Below, piece after piece: positions 25,215 to 37,140 of a stretch of DNA of 64,000 nt. Each line of letters starts with the position of its first letter. Positions within the stretch are counted from its first letter, which is position 1. The translations under genes were made by a program, and so were the position numbers. The DNA is from Atrichornis clamosus (Eukaryota; Chordata; Aves; Passeriformes; Menuridae), in contig WBMZ01000208.1 of the NCBI GenBank assembly GCA_013400975.1, forward strand, positions 1 to 64,000. The letters run 5' to 3'. The notes below the pieces were generated by a model that had not been told where the DNA came from, searched no databases, and saw nothing but the letters and a program-made list of their open reading frames with translations.

Positions 25215-25545
25215 TGTTCTCCAGACAACATATTCATAAAAGGGCTGGAAAGAGTGTGAGCTGTGAGATCATAAAGTCTGCTAATGATGTGAATTTATTC
25301 AAAATAAAAAAGTCAGGAGATCGCTATGCAGAACTACATAGGGAACTTATGAGATTGAGTGACTGGGCAATAAAATGAAAGATGAAATTTGGTGTAGGTA
25401 AATGTGAAGCAATGCATGTGAGGAGAAAGACACTGAGTTTACTGTATAAAATGACAGACTCTGTGGTGATCTTTAATGCTATACAAGTAAGACTTGAGGT
25501 TATGAGAGATAGTTCCATGGAAAACTGCACTCAGTACCTGACAGA
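25215..25545 (+). mobile_element. Ancient CR1/L3-like LINE remnant (reverse-transcriptase region)
   Basis: Much more diverged than the other CR1 copies but recognisable. 'ttcataaaagggctggaaag' is followed by 'aagtctgctaatgatgtgaa', the decayed counterpart of the reverse-transcriptase FADD catalytic motif. After it comes 'gactgggcaataaaatgaaa' and 'gtgaagcaatgcatgtg', in the order seen in reptile and old avian CR1 elements. Stops and shifts are present throughout. It ends near an AACC-rich simple repeat at 25547. Confidence 0.7.
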
Positions 25546-27289
25546 ATAACCAACCAACCAACCAAAAAAACCAAACCCAAAACTAAAATCAACTGATCAC
25601 ATCCAGGGACTTTCTAGGAAATTATTTGAGATAAAAAAGAAAACAAAACTATATCAGTGTAGAAATTCATGGATCATCCTCATGCTGAATCCACAGAGCA
25701 TTCAGAGCAAGAGGGTTCCTGTCGATACCAAACAGTGTCCCTTTGTGCAGAAACCAGCACTCCAAGGAAACAGAATTACAGCCTGATGTGGGGTCAGCTT
25801 GAAAATTAATCACTCTGACAACCACTATCTGAAAGGATCACTGAGTAAAGTAATAAAGCCTTTGTTTCATTTGTCTAGCAAAAAGAGGAAGAAGCACGTA
25901 CCTTTTTGTGCAGGAGTACTTAGCAAAAAGTTTGTGGGAATGAGGAATATTTTTATTTGTCTAGCTTTTGTGTATATATATCCGAAACACAAGCTTTCAG
26001 AGGAAAAAGCTTTTCACTAGGAGAAACACAGTAAGTATCAAATTAAGTTGCAGCTGTGAACAATTGATATGGATATAATTTGTATACCAGAGAAAAAATA
26101 GACTTTGTGAAATGAAGATTGGTTGCCATCTGTGGGGCAGAGGAAAGAAGTGACTGGAAAATCGTAAAGAGTTGTGAACTCATATCTCTATTCAGTCTAT
26201 GACTCCAGTAATTGTGAATTTTAGTTGCCACGTTTGTATTTTTCATGTATTTTGTAGATGACCACTGAAGATCTATACTCAGATGTAGTGATTGGTGGAA
26301 AAGAAAGGGATTGGCAAAAGCCCATATCTGATCAGGAACCTTCTTATTGAAAGCAGGAATGTGATTTTCCTCCCTTAAGAGGCGAGTTTGCTTGAAACTA
26401 TACTATTCTTCCCCAAGGACTTAGGAAACTTTCTTTATACTAAAGAAAGAGACTTATAATCTTAAAATATTTCATCAAATGAAGTGTCTCACTCAAATTT
26501 CTTTCACAAAACATGGCTGAAGAACTACTCAACATACTTTTATTCAATGATTGCTAGATTATTATATTCATTTGACATGTGTAGAACACTTACAGCTTTA
26601 GTTCATTCCTCCTTGAGGGAATTGTAGCAGTGGTTTACTTATGTAGATTAGAGATATTCCTGAATGGGGTACTCAACCAGATACTTTAGTGAAGCAGCTT
26701 CACTTTGTCTGAGATGGGCAGGTAAATTTTGGGCAGGACTTTGAACATCCATGGGTTTTGGCTAGTTGTAACAAAGGTCAATTATAAATAAAAGGGCCAG
26801 AGTGTTTTTCCTTTACTGAAAGAGTTATTATTGTATGAACAGTTTTCCAGATCTTTGTGGTAGGTACAGCCCTAATCTTTCCCTTACATATTCTGGGACT
26901 TTTTTTTTACTTCATGTGAAACTTGGTTCAGAATGCATGTCCTCAGGACCTCCCACTTCTGCCAGGTCAAACCCTCACATTGAGATGAGCAGAAGAACTA
27001 TTTTGAGCATCTGAGAAAGCACAGGCTTTCTCCAAAATGTTATTTAGCACTTTTGAGACTAAATCTGTTCTGGCCATGGTGGCAGTGACATTTACATCTT
27101 CTGAGGGGAAGCTAAACTGCATTATATATAATTTTTGTACTAAAATTTCTAAATAGGTCTCTAGATGGGGATGTGTCAAATCTCATGTGCTCAAAGACAG
27201 GCCAAGTTAGTACTGACATGCTGCAATTTGCATTACACGGGTATATCCATAAAACATGTGATCAGGTCCTAGATTTCATGTCATAAGAC
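25546..27289. other. AT-rich non-coding DNA
   Basis: It begins with an AACC/A-rich simple stretch (25547-25583), possibly the degraded tail of the adjacent old LINE. Nothing else was recognised. Confidence 0.5.
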
Positions 27290-27925
27290 TTATAGAATAG
27301 TTTGGGTTGGAGCAGACTGTCGTAGGTCACCAAATCCAACCCCCTTACCATAGGAAGAGATGACTTCAACTACATCAGGCTGCTCAAAGTCCCATCCAAC
27401 CTGACTTTGAACATTTGCAATGATGGGGCATCCACAACTTCTCTCAGCAACCTGTTCCAGTGTCTCACCATCCTCATCATAGGAAATTTCTTCCTTATCT
27501 TCAATATGAACCTACCTCCTTTAAAACCATTGCCCTTTGTCCTGTAACTACAGACCCTGTAAAAAAATCTCTCTCCATCTTTCTTCTAAGGCCCCTTTAC
27601 ATTTTGAAGGGTCACCCTGGAGACTTCTCTTCCCCATCTCTCTCAGCCTGTCTTTGTAGGTGTTCCAGCCTTCTGATCATTTTCAGGACCCACCTCTGGA
27701 TCCAGTGTAGCAGGTGCATGTCTTTTTGTACTGTGGGCCCCACAGCTGGTTCTGTGCTCTAAGTGATGTCTCATGAGAGCAAAGAGGGACAGAATCACCT
27801 CCCTCAACCTGCTGGACACGCATACTTTGATGCAGCCCAGGGTACAATTGGCTTTCTGGGCTGCAGGAGCAAATTCCTGTCTCATGTTCAATTTTTCATC
27901 CACCAGTATCCCCAGTACGGACCTA
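27290..27925 (-). mobile_element. CR1 LINE 3' fragment, antisense
   Basis: Minus-strand CR1, with its 3' end at about 27290 (plus-strand 'tagaatagtttgggttggag') and its truncated 5' end near 27925. It covers the 3' untranslated region and the very end of the ORF2 region. It resembles the copy at 7213-7970 over most of its length. Inactive. Confidence 0.92.
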
Positions 27926-29654
27926 GAGTGACATCGCTTGTTACTGGATTCCTGGAAATTGGCAGTATTTGTAAGGCATATGAGATACCTTAATCAGGTG
28001 TATAAGATCAGAAACTGTATGAATGATGAATTAGAAGACCTGACAATGAAAGATGTAGTGCTTGCACTAAGTACTGTGAAAACACAAAGTAATTGTTGTA
28101 CCATGAAACCTCAGTGGTGGCACTAGATGCAGCAGTGAGATGGCAGAAGGACAGCAGAGACATGACAGCTCAGTGAGTTCTGTGGATGCTGGCTGATTCA
28201 ACTGGCTGATGCCCACCCCTTCCCTTAGCCTTTTGTGTAGCTTGAGTGCTGTTTTCATTTGATTCTGCAAAGTTTGTCTCTGTGTTTTCTTTACAAAGAA
28301 GTCATTAGATGGAGGAGCACATCTCCATAACTGGAATCGCTCTGACTAAACAGCCAATGACCTCCAGGGAGTGGTTTTCTTAGCATTAACATTGTGTTAG
28401 TTAAAACTGCTTACTTTAAAAAACAGTGATAGTGCTACAGGAAGATGTATGGCCAATGAATTAGCCAAATTCTAAGCAACTAAGCAAATAAACAAACCAA
28501 TAATTTCCATTTCATACATTTTCATGGGATTTTCAGTAATGTTGAAAAAACTAAGAAAGATATTTTTCTGAAATGAAATACTAAAGAGTAAGAAAAAATA
28601 CAGTAGATTCATAGATGTTTGTGCCTTCTCAGGTAGTAATATAGAGCAAAAGAAAAAAGAATCTTATTTCTATATTAAAATGAATTCAGTTGGATCTTTT
28701 TAAAACAAGCTTTCCATTGGAAGCCAAGATGCCAGAACAAATCAGTTTCATTCTCTTCTCTCCATCTCACTTGACCCTCATTACTTATGTTTTCTCACAA
28801 TGCCATTGAGCAAATAGTTTGCTCTGGAGGAGTGGAAATGTGAGTCACAGAAAATTCCATCTTCCTCTTCCAGCTTTTGTATCCATAAAACTGATTTCTA
28901 GATAATATATGAATCTGGAAATACAGTTGAAATTACTGAACATATAAAAAGGAGGTCACAATATCTATAGATTTATTTACTTAGCCTAAATTAATGACTG
29001 AAGAATTCTGATTAGTCAGAATATTGCAGTCACTTTACAGAATCGTAGTTATTCATTGTACCAGATAACACAGAAGCAGTAGCAACAACAGGATTCCCTC
29101 CTTACTGGTAACTGGGACACTGGAATAGACTACTGGGTGTTGATCAGGTATTTCTTTTGGTATATAGGAGTGCCCTTTCAGGGCACTACTTGTATTAAAG
29201 CCAGGACAAAAACTTCCAGAAGTATTCCAGGGGTGCAGACTAATTGTTGAAGAAATGACTTGTGGGTGACACTTCCTAATGCAATGAAATAGCATTGAGC
29301 TTTCCTGTGTTCCCCTTAATAAGTAAGAATCTTCCATCAGGAGAGAGCAAGAAACTGAATGAAAGGGAATATAAGTATGCAAAAAGAATTTAAATAGAGG
29401 GAGAACACAGTCTTTCTGATTGCCTATATATTTCTGTCCTGCAGTGATGTGTCAGCTCACTAGGGAATAGGGAATAATAGGGAATTATATAGTAGGGAAG
29501 TAGAAATTATTCATTATTTCTATTGCTAGAAGCTTTTCATGGACTGTCTTATATTGTCCTACAAAGAAGAAAATGCATCTGAGGGGCAAGGATATGAAAA
29601 AGGAATGAGCTTAATTTCCCATGATGGGCAAGCAGCTGCCTCACGGGTAGGGCA
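27926..29654. other. Non-coding DNA
   Basis: No gene recognised. A GGGAATA-rich stretch occurs at 29460-29500. The segment 29160-29340 shares weak similarity with 44660-44780 and may belong to an unclassified old repeat (see findings). Confidence 0.45.
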
Positions 29655-30669
29655 CAAAGAGGTATAGTGAATGGGGTGACATCAGGCTGGCATCTGGTCT
29701 CTAATGGGGTTCCACAGGGCTCCATCCTCGGCCCTGTGCTCTTCAACATCTTCATAAATTACTTGGATGCAGGACTTAAAGGAATATTAAGTTTGCTGAT
29801 GACACTAACTTGGGAGGAGCTGTTGATTCCCTCAGAGGCAAGAAGGCCCTGCAGAGAGACCTTCACAAATTAGAGAGGTGGGCAATCATCAACTGTATGA
29901 AGTTTAACAAGGGCAAGTGCTGGATTCAGCACCTGGGACGGAGCAATTCTGGTTGTTGTACACACTGGGGAGCAAGAGGATGGAGAAAAGCATTGAGGAA
30001 ATGGTCCTGGTCCTGGTCGATGGCAAGTTGAACGTGAGTCAGCAGTGCCCTGGCAGCCAGGAGGGCCAAGCGTGTCCTGGGGGGCATCAGGCACAGCATC
30101 ACCAGCTGGGCAAGGGAGGGGATTGTCCTGCTCTGCTCTGCTCTGGGGCGGCCTCACCTCGAGTGCTGGGGGCAGCGTTGGGTGCCACAGTGTAAGAAAG
30201 ATATTAAACTTTTAATGAGTGTCCAAAGAGGGGCCACAAGGATGGCAAAGGGCCTTAAGGAGAAGCCATATGAGGAGCTACTGAGGTCACTTGGTCTGTT
30301 CAGCCTGGAGGAGATCGAGGGGAGACCTCATTGCAGTCTGCAACTTCCTCATGAGGGGAAGAGGAGGGGAAGACACTGATCTCTTCACTCTTGTGATTAG
30401 TGGCAGGACTTGAGGAAATGGCATAAAGCTGTGTCAGGGGAGGTTTAGGTTAGATATTGGGAAAAAGTTTTTCACCCAGAGGATGGTTAGGTGTTGAAAC
30501 AGGCTCCCCAGGGAAGTGGTCACAGCACCCGACCTATCTGAGAGTTTGGACAATGCTCCCAGATACTTGGTGTGTCCTGTGCAGGGGTGTCCCGTGCAGG
30601 GCCAGGAGTTGGACTCAATGATCCTGATAGGTCCCTTCCATTTCAGCACGTTCTATGGTTCTATGATTC
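29655..30669 (+). mobile_element. CR1 LINE copy, reverse-transcriptase C-part to 3' tail
   Basis: The longest CR1 copy here. It begins in the reverse-transcriptase domain: [18 protein letters not shown] is readable near 29708-29760. The catalytic FADD codons are still present at 29792-29803 but in a different frame, so at least one frameshift separates the two motifs. Next come the thumb region (KFNKGKCWIQHLGR near 29910), a GC-rich section with CTCTG repeats (30128-30146), and the 3' untranslated region. Two 15-bp tandem units lie at 30573-30601, and the tail is 'ttctatggttctatgattct' at 30648-30667. The endonuclease is absent; the element is dead. Confidence 0.95.
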
Positions 30670-32192
30670 TTCCATGGTTTATATATTATCTGTCTTAATA
30701 CCTTTCTTTCTCACTTGATGCTTATCTCTTTATTCCCCTTTCCTCTGTTCCTTCTCATAATTCTTGGAGTCTTTAGCCTCCATATTGAGGTCTTCTACCA
30801 AAATATATCTGCCAACATCGTCTCATAAGCTTGCATGAAATAAGTTGCAAGTAATTGATCACAAAGTGCTTATAATTACGGTGAAGAGGACTGGTTTTTG
30901 CTACTGGTGTTGTATATTAATTAAATGGTAAGATCTGAATTGGAAGTGCTGGGAAATGGCTTATTCAAAGTCAGAAGGCCATCACACCTTATGGATTTCA
31001 CATACTTTTTCTATTTCCTACTACACGGTGTTTTTCATGAAGGGAAGGGATATTTATGGGTAGTGAGAGGACAAAAATTTTTTGTGAACCATGTCAAACT
31101 GCAACCAAATAGGCTGCAGTTAAAAAGTGGCCTTCTGTAAAGTGGGAGTGATGCTATTTCGCACACACCATCTCTTAATGTCATTTTTAATTAGCTTAGA
31201 AGCTGTTTGGGGTCAGACTTCCTTTTGACAGAGGTTACAGACCATGACTGCTAGCCTCATGTTCTTGTGCAAGGGAATGGAAGCCAGCAGCAGAGAAGCA
31301 GAACCTGCAGGGACCTCTCTGCCAAGATTTGCAAAGGTGGGAACAGGTAAGACTGCATGCACCATGCACAGTAACATATTTTGTGCCATACAAAGGGAAG
31401 AATGGATACTGAGCTTGCTTGGTGTTTGAGGAATGACACAATATACATACTTGGTGAAAAAACCCCACATTTATTTGACATGTGTAGGACAATCTAAGAA
31501 ACTTGGATTTAGATAAAGTAAATGGTGGTGTGCGAAAAACATCATAGGAAAAAAAAGTCAAATTTTCTGGGACCAAAGGTACTAGCAAAACCCACTAACA
31601 CACATCTTATATTTTCTCTTAAATCTCTTTGTGTGGAATTTGGCTTCAAAAACCTGGAATAGGTTCTCTTGCTCTTAAGGCAAGGGCATGATAAGGGGAG
31701 AACAGTAGATTTGGCAAGTCTGAGAAGAAATCTATCGCTTATTTTTGTTGACCTTTGCATTCACCTTGCTGCTGAAAGCATATTTTTTCAGAATTATGTG
31801 GAGAGGAAATCTGTTCATAATAAAGTCCTGACTTGTTCCCTTCCTGCTCAGATTTTATCCCTAGTAACGGGTGTTGCTACATGGTACAAGAACCCACAGG
31901 GACTATAAACATAGTACTGATGTATTTTTACTGGTTAGGACCCTGAGTCATGTTAGAGTAGAATAAGAAATAATAAATTTTTTAAAAAGACTTTTGTTAT
32001 TATTTATACATATTATTCAATAAATGTCTCATGCAGACTGCATGAATAGCTCTGGTGACACCCAGAACTTCCCCCTCTTGTGTGAGTGTGTAAAACATTA
32101 GCATATAGGATCATGGCTTTGGGAAGCAGAAAAGTTCATGCAGTTAAAGTGCTTGTACCACAACCACCAGTCTGTGATGCTAAAGAGGCTTC
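30670..32192. other. Non-coding DNA
   Basis: Ordinary composition. Short frames overlap in several directions at 31213-31590, but none starts from a convincing exon or matches a family. No repeat recognised. Confidence 0.5.
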
Positions 32193-32351
32193 CTGTCTCT
32201 TTAGGACTGATTGCATTAGACTCTTATTACAGTCAATGGAGAGAAGCAGGAACATTTAATGTTGCTATTCTTCTTAATCAGAGTGGTCACCTGCCCTAGA
32301 AGTACTGATCACTCTCCATTGACTCAACTCTTTACGTATCTACAGAGACAG
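32193..32351. repeat. Imperfect long inverted repeat
   Basis: The arms share two matched blocks. CTGTCTCTTTAG (32193-32204) pairs with CTACAGAGACAG (32340-32351) with one mismatch, and AGTCAATGGAGAG (32231-32243) pairs perfectly with CTCTCCATTGACT (32312-32324). About 68 bases lie between the inner blocks. The shape suggests a decayed palindromic or MITE-like DNA transposon, but no target-site duplication or known family was identified. Confidence 0.5.
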
Positions 32352-32974
32352 ATATCTCTATAGATGTCTGCAGTGTATTTTCTGTAGTGAAAGGAGACAA
32401 ATACCAGTCCCTAGGGATTTTGGTGGCACACAGATGTTACAAAAGTATAGCCAGTATGAGATGAATTATAAATATTGTGTTGGAGACCTGCAAAGCCTGG
32501 CCTAAAGATTCTGAGCCTGGTCATCCCAAATTTGCAGACACTTTCAACTTTCTGTTCTTAAAGATCTCATCTATCCAGCTGACAAAAATTAGCGCTGATT
32601 TACCTTGGAAGGTGGTTATAAAGTCTGTGAATTTGTATAATTTTGACAATCATCACAGGAAGTCTGGAGAAGAAAGTATGTGCACTTGCTTTGGATCAGG
32701 ACAAGAGTACCATGCCAAAAAACAACTTGTAGGATTGTGTACTGAATAACATTTTGTCATCATTCTTCAACTGAATACAACCCATCTTGTGCAGTGACTG
32801 CCAATACGGCAGTCATTCTGTTTTCAGGATTTACTAAAAGATAGGAGTTCTGTAATAAAAAATTGAGCACCCATTCATATAATTATAACTTGTGAGATGA
32901 AATGCCCTATTTAGAGAATAAAGGGTCATCGCTAGTGCTAAAGTACTGTGAGATAGCCACAGCACTGGGTCAAG
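32352..32974. other. Non-coding DNA
   Basis: A 90-codon plus-strand frame without an ATG start lies at 32477-32749. It has no recognised similarity and is treated as chance. Confidence 0.45.
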
Positions 32975-33660
32975 ATGCTGTCCCCACACAGACAGGAGTG
33001 ACAGTAGCTCTCTGTGTCAGCCATTTCCCCAAAGGCCTGAGCTGTGGGCTTTATCCACCTCACAGCATTTAACAAGGCTGAAGAGCAACAGCCCTTCTTC
33101 TCCAGGCAGCCGAGGCCTGGTCATTCCCTCCAGCTCTGGCTCCCTCCATTGATATGGTGACTGTGTCACAGCAAGGAGAATGCTGGTGGTTGCTGTGACA
33201 CAGGGCCCAGGGGCTGTATGGATGGGGCTGTGGCATGAACTGGCCCAGAGTGGAGGTGAAGAGTCAGGTGTGTGAGGCAAGAGGGCAGGCAGGAGGATGG
33301 GGAGGGGAGGGCAGGCTGGCTGAGCCCACGCAGCAGGCAGGGGTTGCCCGTGGTGTGACAAATGGCAGCAGCTCCTCCTTTTCCAGAGCCAGAGGCTCAC
33401 ACAGTGGTCTGGCCCTGTGTCCTTGGCCACACAGCCAGAGATTCACTGCCTTCTCTAAGGACACTGACACCAAGTTAAGGCACTGGGAGACTAGCAGAGC
33501 CCTGGGCTGGGTTTGCCCATGGTGAGTGGGGGTGAGTGTCCTGTTGCTGTTCTGCCTTTTACAGCTCCATGCCCAGACAGGGACAGGACCAGATGTGGCA
33601 CACACTGATCCTCAGCCACAAAGCCAGAGAATTTCAGGGACATCAGATCAGGATGGAGAA
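32975..33660. other. GC-rich, CpG-poor block of unknown origin
   Basis: Roughly 690 bases clearly richer in G and C than the flanks, but with few CpGs, unlike the island at the left edge. It contains purine-rich runs (ggatggggaggggagggcag near 33294) and several overlapping long frames on both strands, as GC-rich DNA does; none was recognised. It could be an unclassified old transposon or LTR, a methylated and decayed CpG island, or a retrocopy. Confidence 0.4.
33161..33203. repeat. Perfect 14-bp hairpin
   Basis: CTGTGTCACAGCAA (33161-33174) and TTGCTGTGACACAG (33190-33203) are exact reverse complements separated by 15 bases, inside the GC-rich block. A perfect stem of this length is unlikely by chance at a given place, though some are expected over 64 kb. 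Confidence 0.75.
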
Positions 33661-36600
33661 AACTCCTTACTTTCTGGTGTTCATAGCTGTGTGATGTGCC
33701 TGCAGTTAACTCTGAAAGTTACTGACATGACAATCTAAAATTAGGAAACTCTGTGGTATGTTTTAATGGTCACTCTTGAGCTAATTTAGTTTTTAGAGAG
33801 AAGGTAAAGAATACTGTGGTGTCTCAGTGGAGATTAGATACCCGTCATTTTGTGTGCTGGGAAGCATGTGATTCATTTTAGGATTTGCTGGGCTAGACAT
33901 ATACTGGTGTTGCCCCAGGCTTTAATGTGACACAGCTGAAGTTTCTGCACTCTGCAGGACAACATTCTCTATGTGGTGCTGAGTATTCAACAAGTGATCC
34001 ACAGCCAGGAAACCTTGGCTTCCCCATGGGTTATCTTCCAGGCTGAGGAAGTAGGATGGCTCCAGTCAAGGATGAGCCTGTGTTTTATTTCCTCTACCCC
34101 ACCTGCAGCACAAAGGTGTTGCCTGCACTAGCTCTTGTTGAAGAAATGAATGAGGTTTAGTCAACTTCACCAGGCATCTGCTACTCAAAAGCATGACCTA
34201 GCACAAATAGTTTTGCCTTTCTGGCCAAAGCATTTAAAATAACTTCTTCTCAGGATTTAATCAGTCTTAATAAAGGAGTTATTTTGAAAGTTAGAATTCT
34301 TCCTATAATAATGTTCAAATCTGCGCACAGTTACTGTTTTGGCACAGAACATAGCACAAATTGAGAGCACTTGGTGTCCAGACAAGAAAATATTTTTTTT
34401 CCATTTGAAGCAAACAGGTTTTCATTAGTTACATTGTGCTACTGCTATTTAGCAAGACTTTTTGTTTATTCTTAACAAGAAAAAGCAGCTTGAAGAGTGA
34501 AAACAGTGTATGTAGTTTCCAGGAAACCCTATCCCGTGTCTCTTGAACTCTCTTCAAGAACCTGTTCCAGACAAAAGGTGTCCAAGGCATGTATCCAGCC
34601 TGCAGTTGGTATAGACCAGCAGCAGCATGTAGAAGTTCCTTGGGCTTAGTCTAAGGGCCTTTGCTTTTGAGGGTAGGTGAGACTGAACAAAAAGTTATAA
34701 AAATAGAAAATGACTTATTTTCCTTGTTTCTTTTGAGGTCACCTGTTCATGTATGCAACTTTTTGCTTCTTAAAAACTTGTACTGTCACGTAATAATTTT
34801 ATTCATGTCATTTAAGAAAGAGGAAAGAGAAGGATGTCAGTTCTTGTGAGATCTACAGGAGGACTTTCTGTGCTGGATGTTTTTGCCATTAGGTAGCATC
34901 TTTAGAAGTTAGGCTGGAGACCCACAATGCTTTGTGTTCCTGGTATGAATGCACACTATTATTAACATCCCTCACTATGGTTTATGTGTCCTTATTTGCT
35001 TCCTCGGTGTGCACATCTATTAAGTCAAGATGACCTTAGTCTTAACAGTGATCCAAGATGTAAAGAGTCACTATGAAAGTTAGCTGGCAAAGTCAAAACT
35101 GGAAAGTGTGGGTGTGCTTGAGTTGTCGTGACTGAAACTTCATCAGATTACTTAATATGAGACTTTCATTTCGTGAAGAAGGTAGGTTTTAATTTGTTTT
35201 TATTCTCTCTCTGAATGACACTGAATGGTGTTCAAGGGCAATGCATCGTTTTGTTCTGTAAACTGCAGAGTATCACGTACTACTGGTGTATTAAAAAAGT
35301 GAAACACAGGGTCAAGCAGCTGAGAAGGAGATTGGCTAGTGGCAGTATGTAAACTGATCGCAGAGTAAGCTGTAAATAAGAAAAAGTAGAAATCATCAAG
35401 GGAAGTACTTCAGCAGAGACAGCAATATCTTTTAACCCAGAGGGTGTGGTAGTGCTGTATATAAATATATTGAGGGAAGACTACTGTGTATAAATATATT
35501 GGGGGAAGAGAAGAAAAAAGCAAACTGCTTTTGGTCCAAAGATAGTCCTCAAATATGAAAAGCATTTTCTGACCTTTGTAACAGGAGGACATGAATCTGA
35601 TAACCTTAGAGTTTCTTTTCAGGCCTGGGAAGACCTGGGAAATAACTAATCTTGTTTTGTCTTTAGACTTTGAAACATTCCTAGGGCAAGAGCCTGTCTC
35701 TACATTCAAGTGAGACACAGCTCTGAGCCCTGTGTCAGTTCCTCATTGGAGTGAACATCAACACTGTGTGCATTTTGGTTGCCAGACGAGCTCTGAATAC
35801 AGTCACAGTAGGTAGCAGCTTACAGCACTTGCCAGTCGTGGGCAGGATAACAGCCATGTCACAGCTACGTAACTTGTGCCAGAGCTAAGAAAATCAGGCT
35901 GACCACCTTTCTTTTCCCACTGTTAGAAAGGTTTTGGAGTTGTAATGCTTTCTGAAAGGAGACGTTTCTGGTATCACTGTGTCCATCTGCTTCTCCACGT
36001 CCAAAGCAGTGACACTGACTCTCCGGGTTTCAGTCTCAACTTCACCCTTTCTGTCTTGTTTTCTTCCCTCACTTCTCTGGCCCTTGTTTTGTTCCAATCT
36101 TTCATCTTTGGGGAAAATGCCAAACTGAATTTAGGTGCTGCCAAGAACCTTTGAGCCAATGCTGGCACAGAAGAAAATCTTCAGGTTGTACAGCGTGGCA
36201 TGCGCCTGAAGCCTTCTGCTGTCTGGTTTCAGTAGCAGCACTTTGAGTTCCACAGAACAGCCCTGATTCAGGCAACTTATTTGTAGTGCAGCACTGAATT
36301 GAATTATAGGCTCAGGATTTCTCTCTGACCTGTGAGCATTCCAAATATGTGTGTATTTTGGGTCAAGTGACCCCTTGCCCCTAATTTGTTATGGCTTTAC
36401 TTGATGCTGAACTGATGTAGTGGTAAATTGATTGTGTGCCTGTGGTGGTCTGGCATCCTTGTCTCTCTCCTACTGTAAAGCAATGACTCATAATTGTGCA
36501 TCAGGGCAAACCTTATCAAGAATTTTAAAATGGGTGTTTGATGCTATTAAAGTTTCTGTTTCTTTGCTGGGAGATGTTATTTAAAAATATTAGTACAAAA

Positions 36601-36924
36601 GTACAAATGGATTTTCAAATATTTGTGGATGCTGGATTTTTCTAAAAGTTATTGATAAGACACACATAATATGAATATCATGTTAATCAGTCCAATATAA
36701 CTAAATATGATAATTGTCATTTAACAGCTAAATTAGTATATAATCTAGATATGGACCTTAAAAAAAATCCCAAGAAACAACTGTCAGGTGTATTCTTTTA
36801 GGTAAAAGAATTTAAAGTAGAGAGGAGAAATGTTACTCTTAAATGTGGAACATATTGAAGCCAACGTTGGAAATAAATGGTTACAGAGGACTTGGGCAGA
36901 AGAAAAAGAATGGGCAGAAACAGG
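33661..36924. other. Non-coding DNA
   Basis: No gene recognised. It includes the 29-bp tandem duplication at 35455-35512. Confidence 0.5.
35455..35512 (+). repeat. 29-bp tandem duplication
   Basis: Two adjacent units both contain 'tataaatatattg' followed by a 'gggaaga' block (35455-35483 and 35484-35512). They differ at about five positions. Confidence 0.85.
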
Positions 36925-37140
36925 AATATGGGAGATTTAGTTTAGGAAATATAAAATTATTTAATGATGAGGGAGACACCATTAAAATGAACTCTGAAGC
37001 TGGAATAGGTTATTTGGGGATATTGTGAAATCTCCATCACTAGAATTTTTAGGAACAGGATAAATAAACTTTGATCAGGAGTGATTTAGGCAGAAATAAT
37101 TGTGCCCAGGGATAGGAGGATGATCTCCCTTTGGGAATTA
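36925..37140 (+). mobile_element. Ancient CR1/L3-like LINE 3' remnant
   Basis: The order of weakly conserved blocks matches the 3' region of old amniote CR1 elements: 'gggagatttagtttaggaaa', then 'attgtgaaatctccatcact', then 'tttttaggaacaggataaat', then a 'gggataggaggatgatctcc' block near 37112. No frame remains. Divergence is high, so the exact boundaries are approximate. Confidence 0.6.

Noticed and set aside
33017..33430. 137-codon minus-strand frame in the GC-rich block
   Set aside because: It has no ATG start, overlaps equally long frames on the other strand, and shows no recognised domain; expected from composition.
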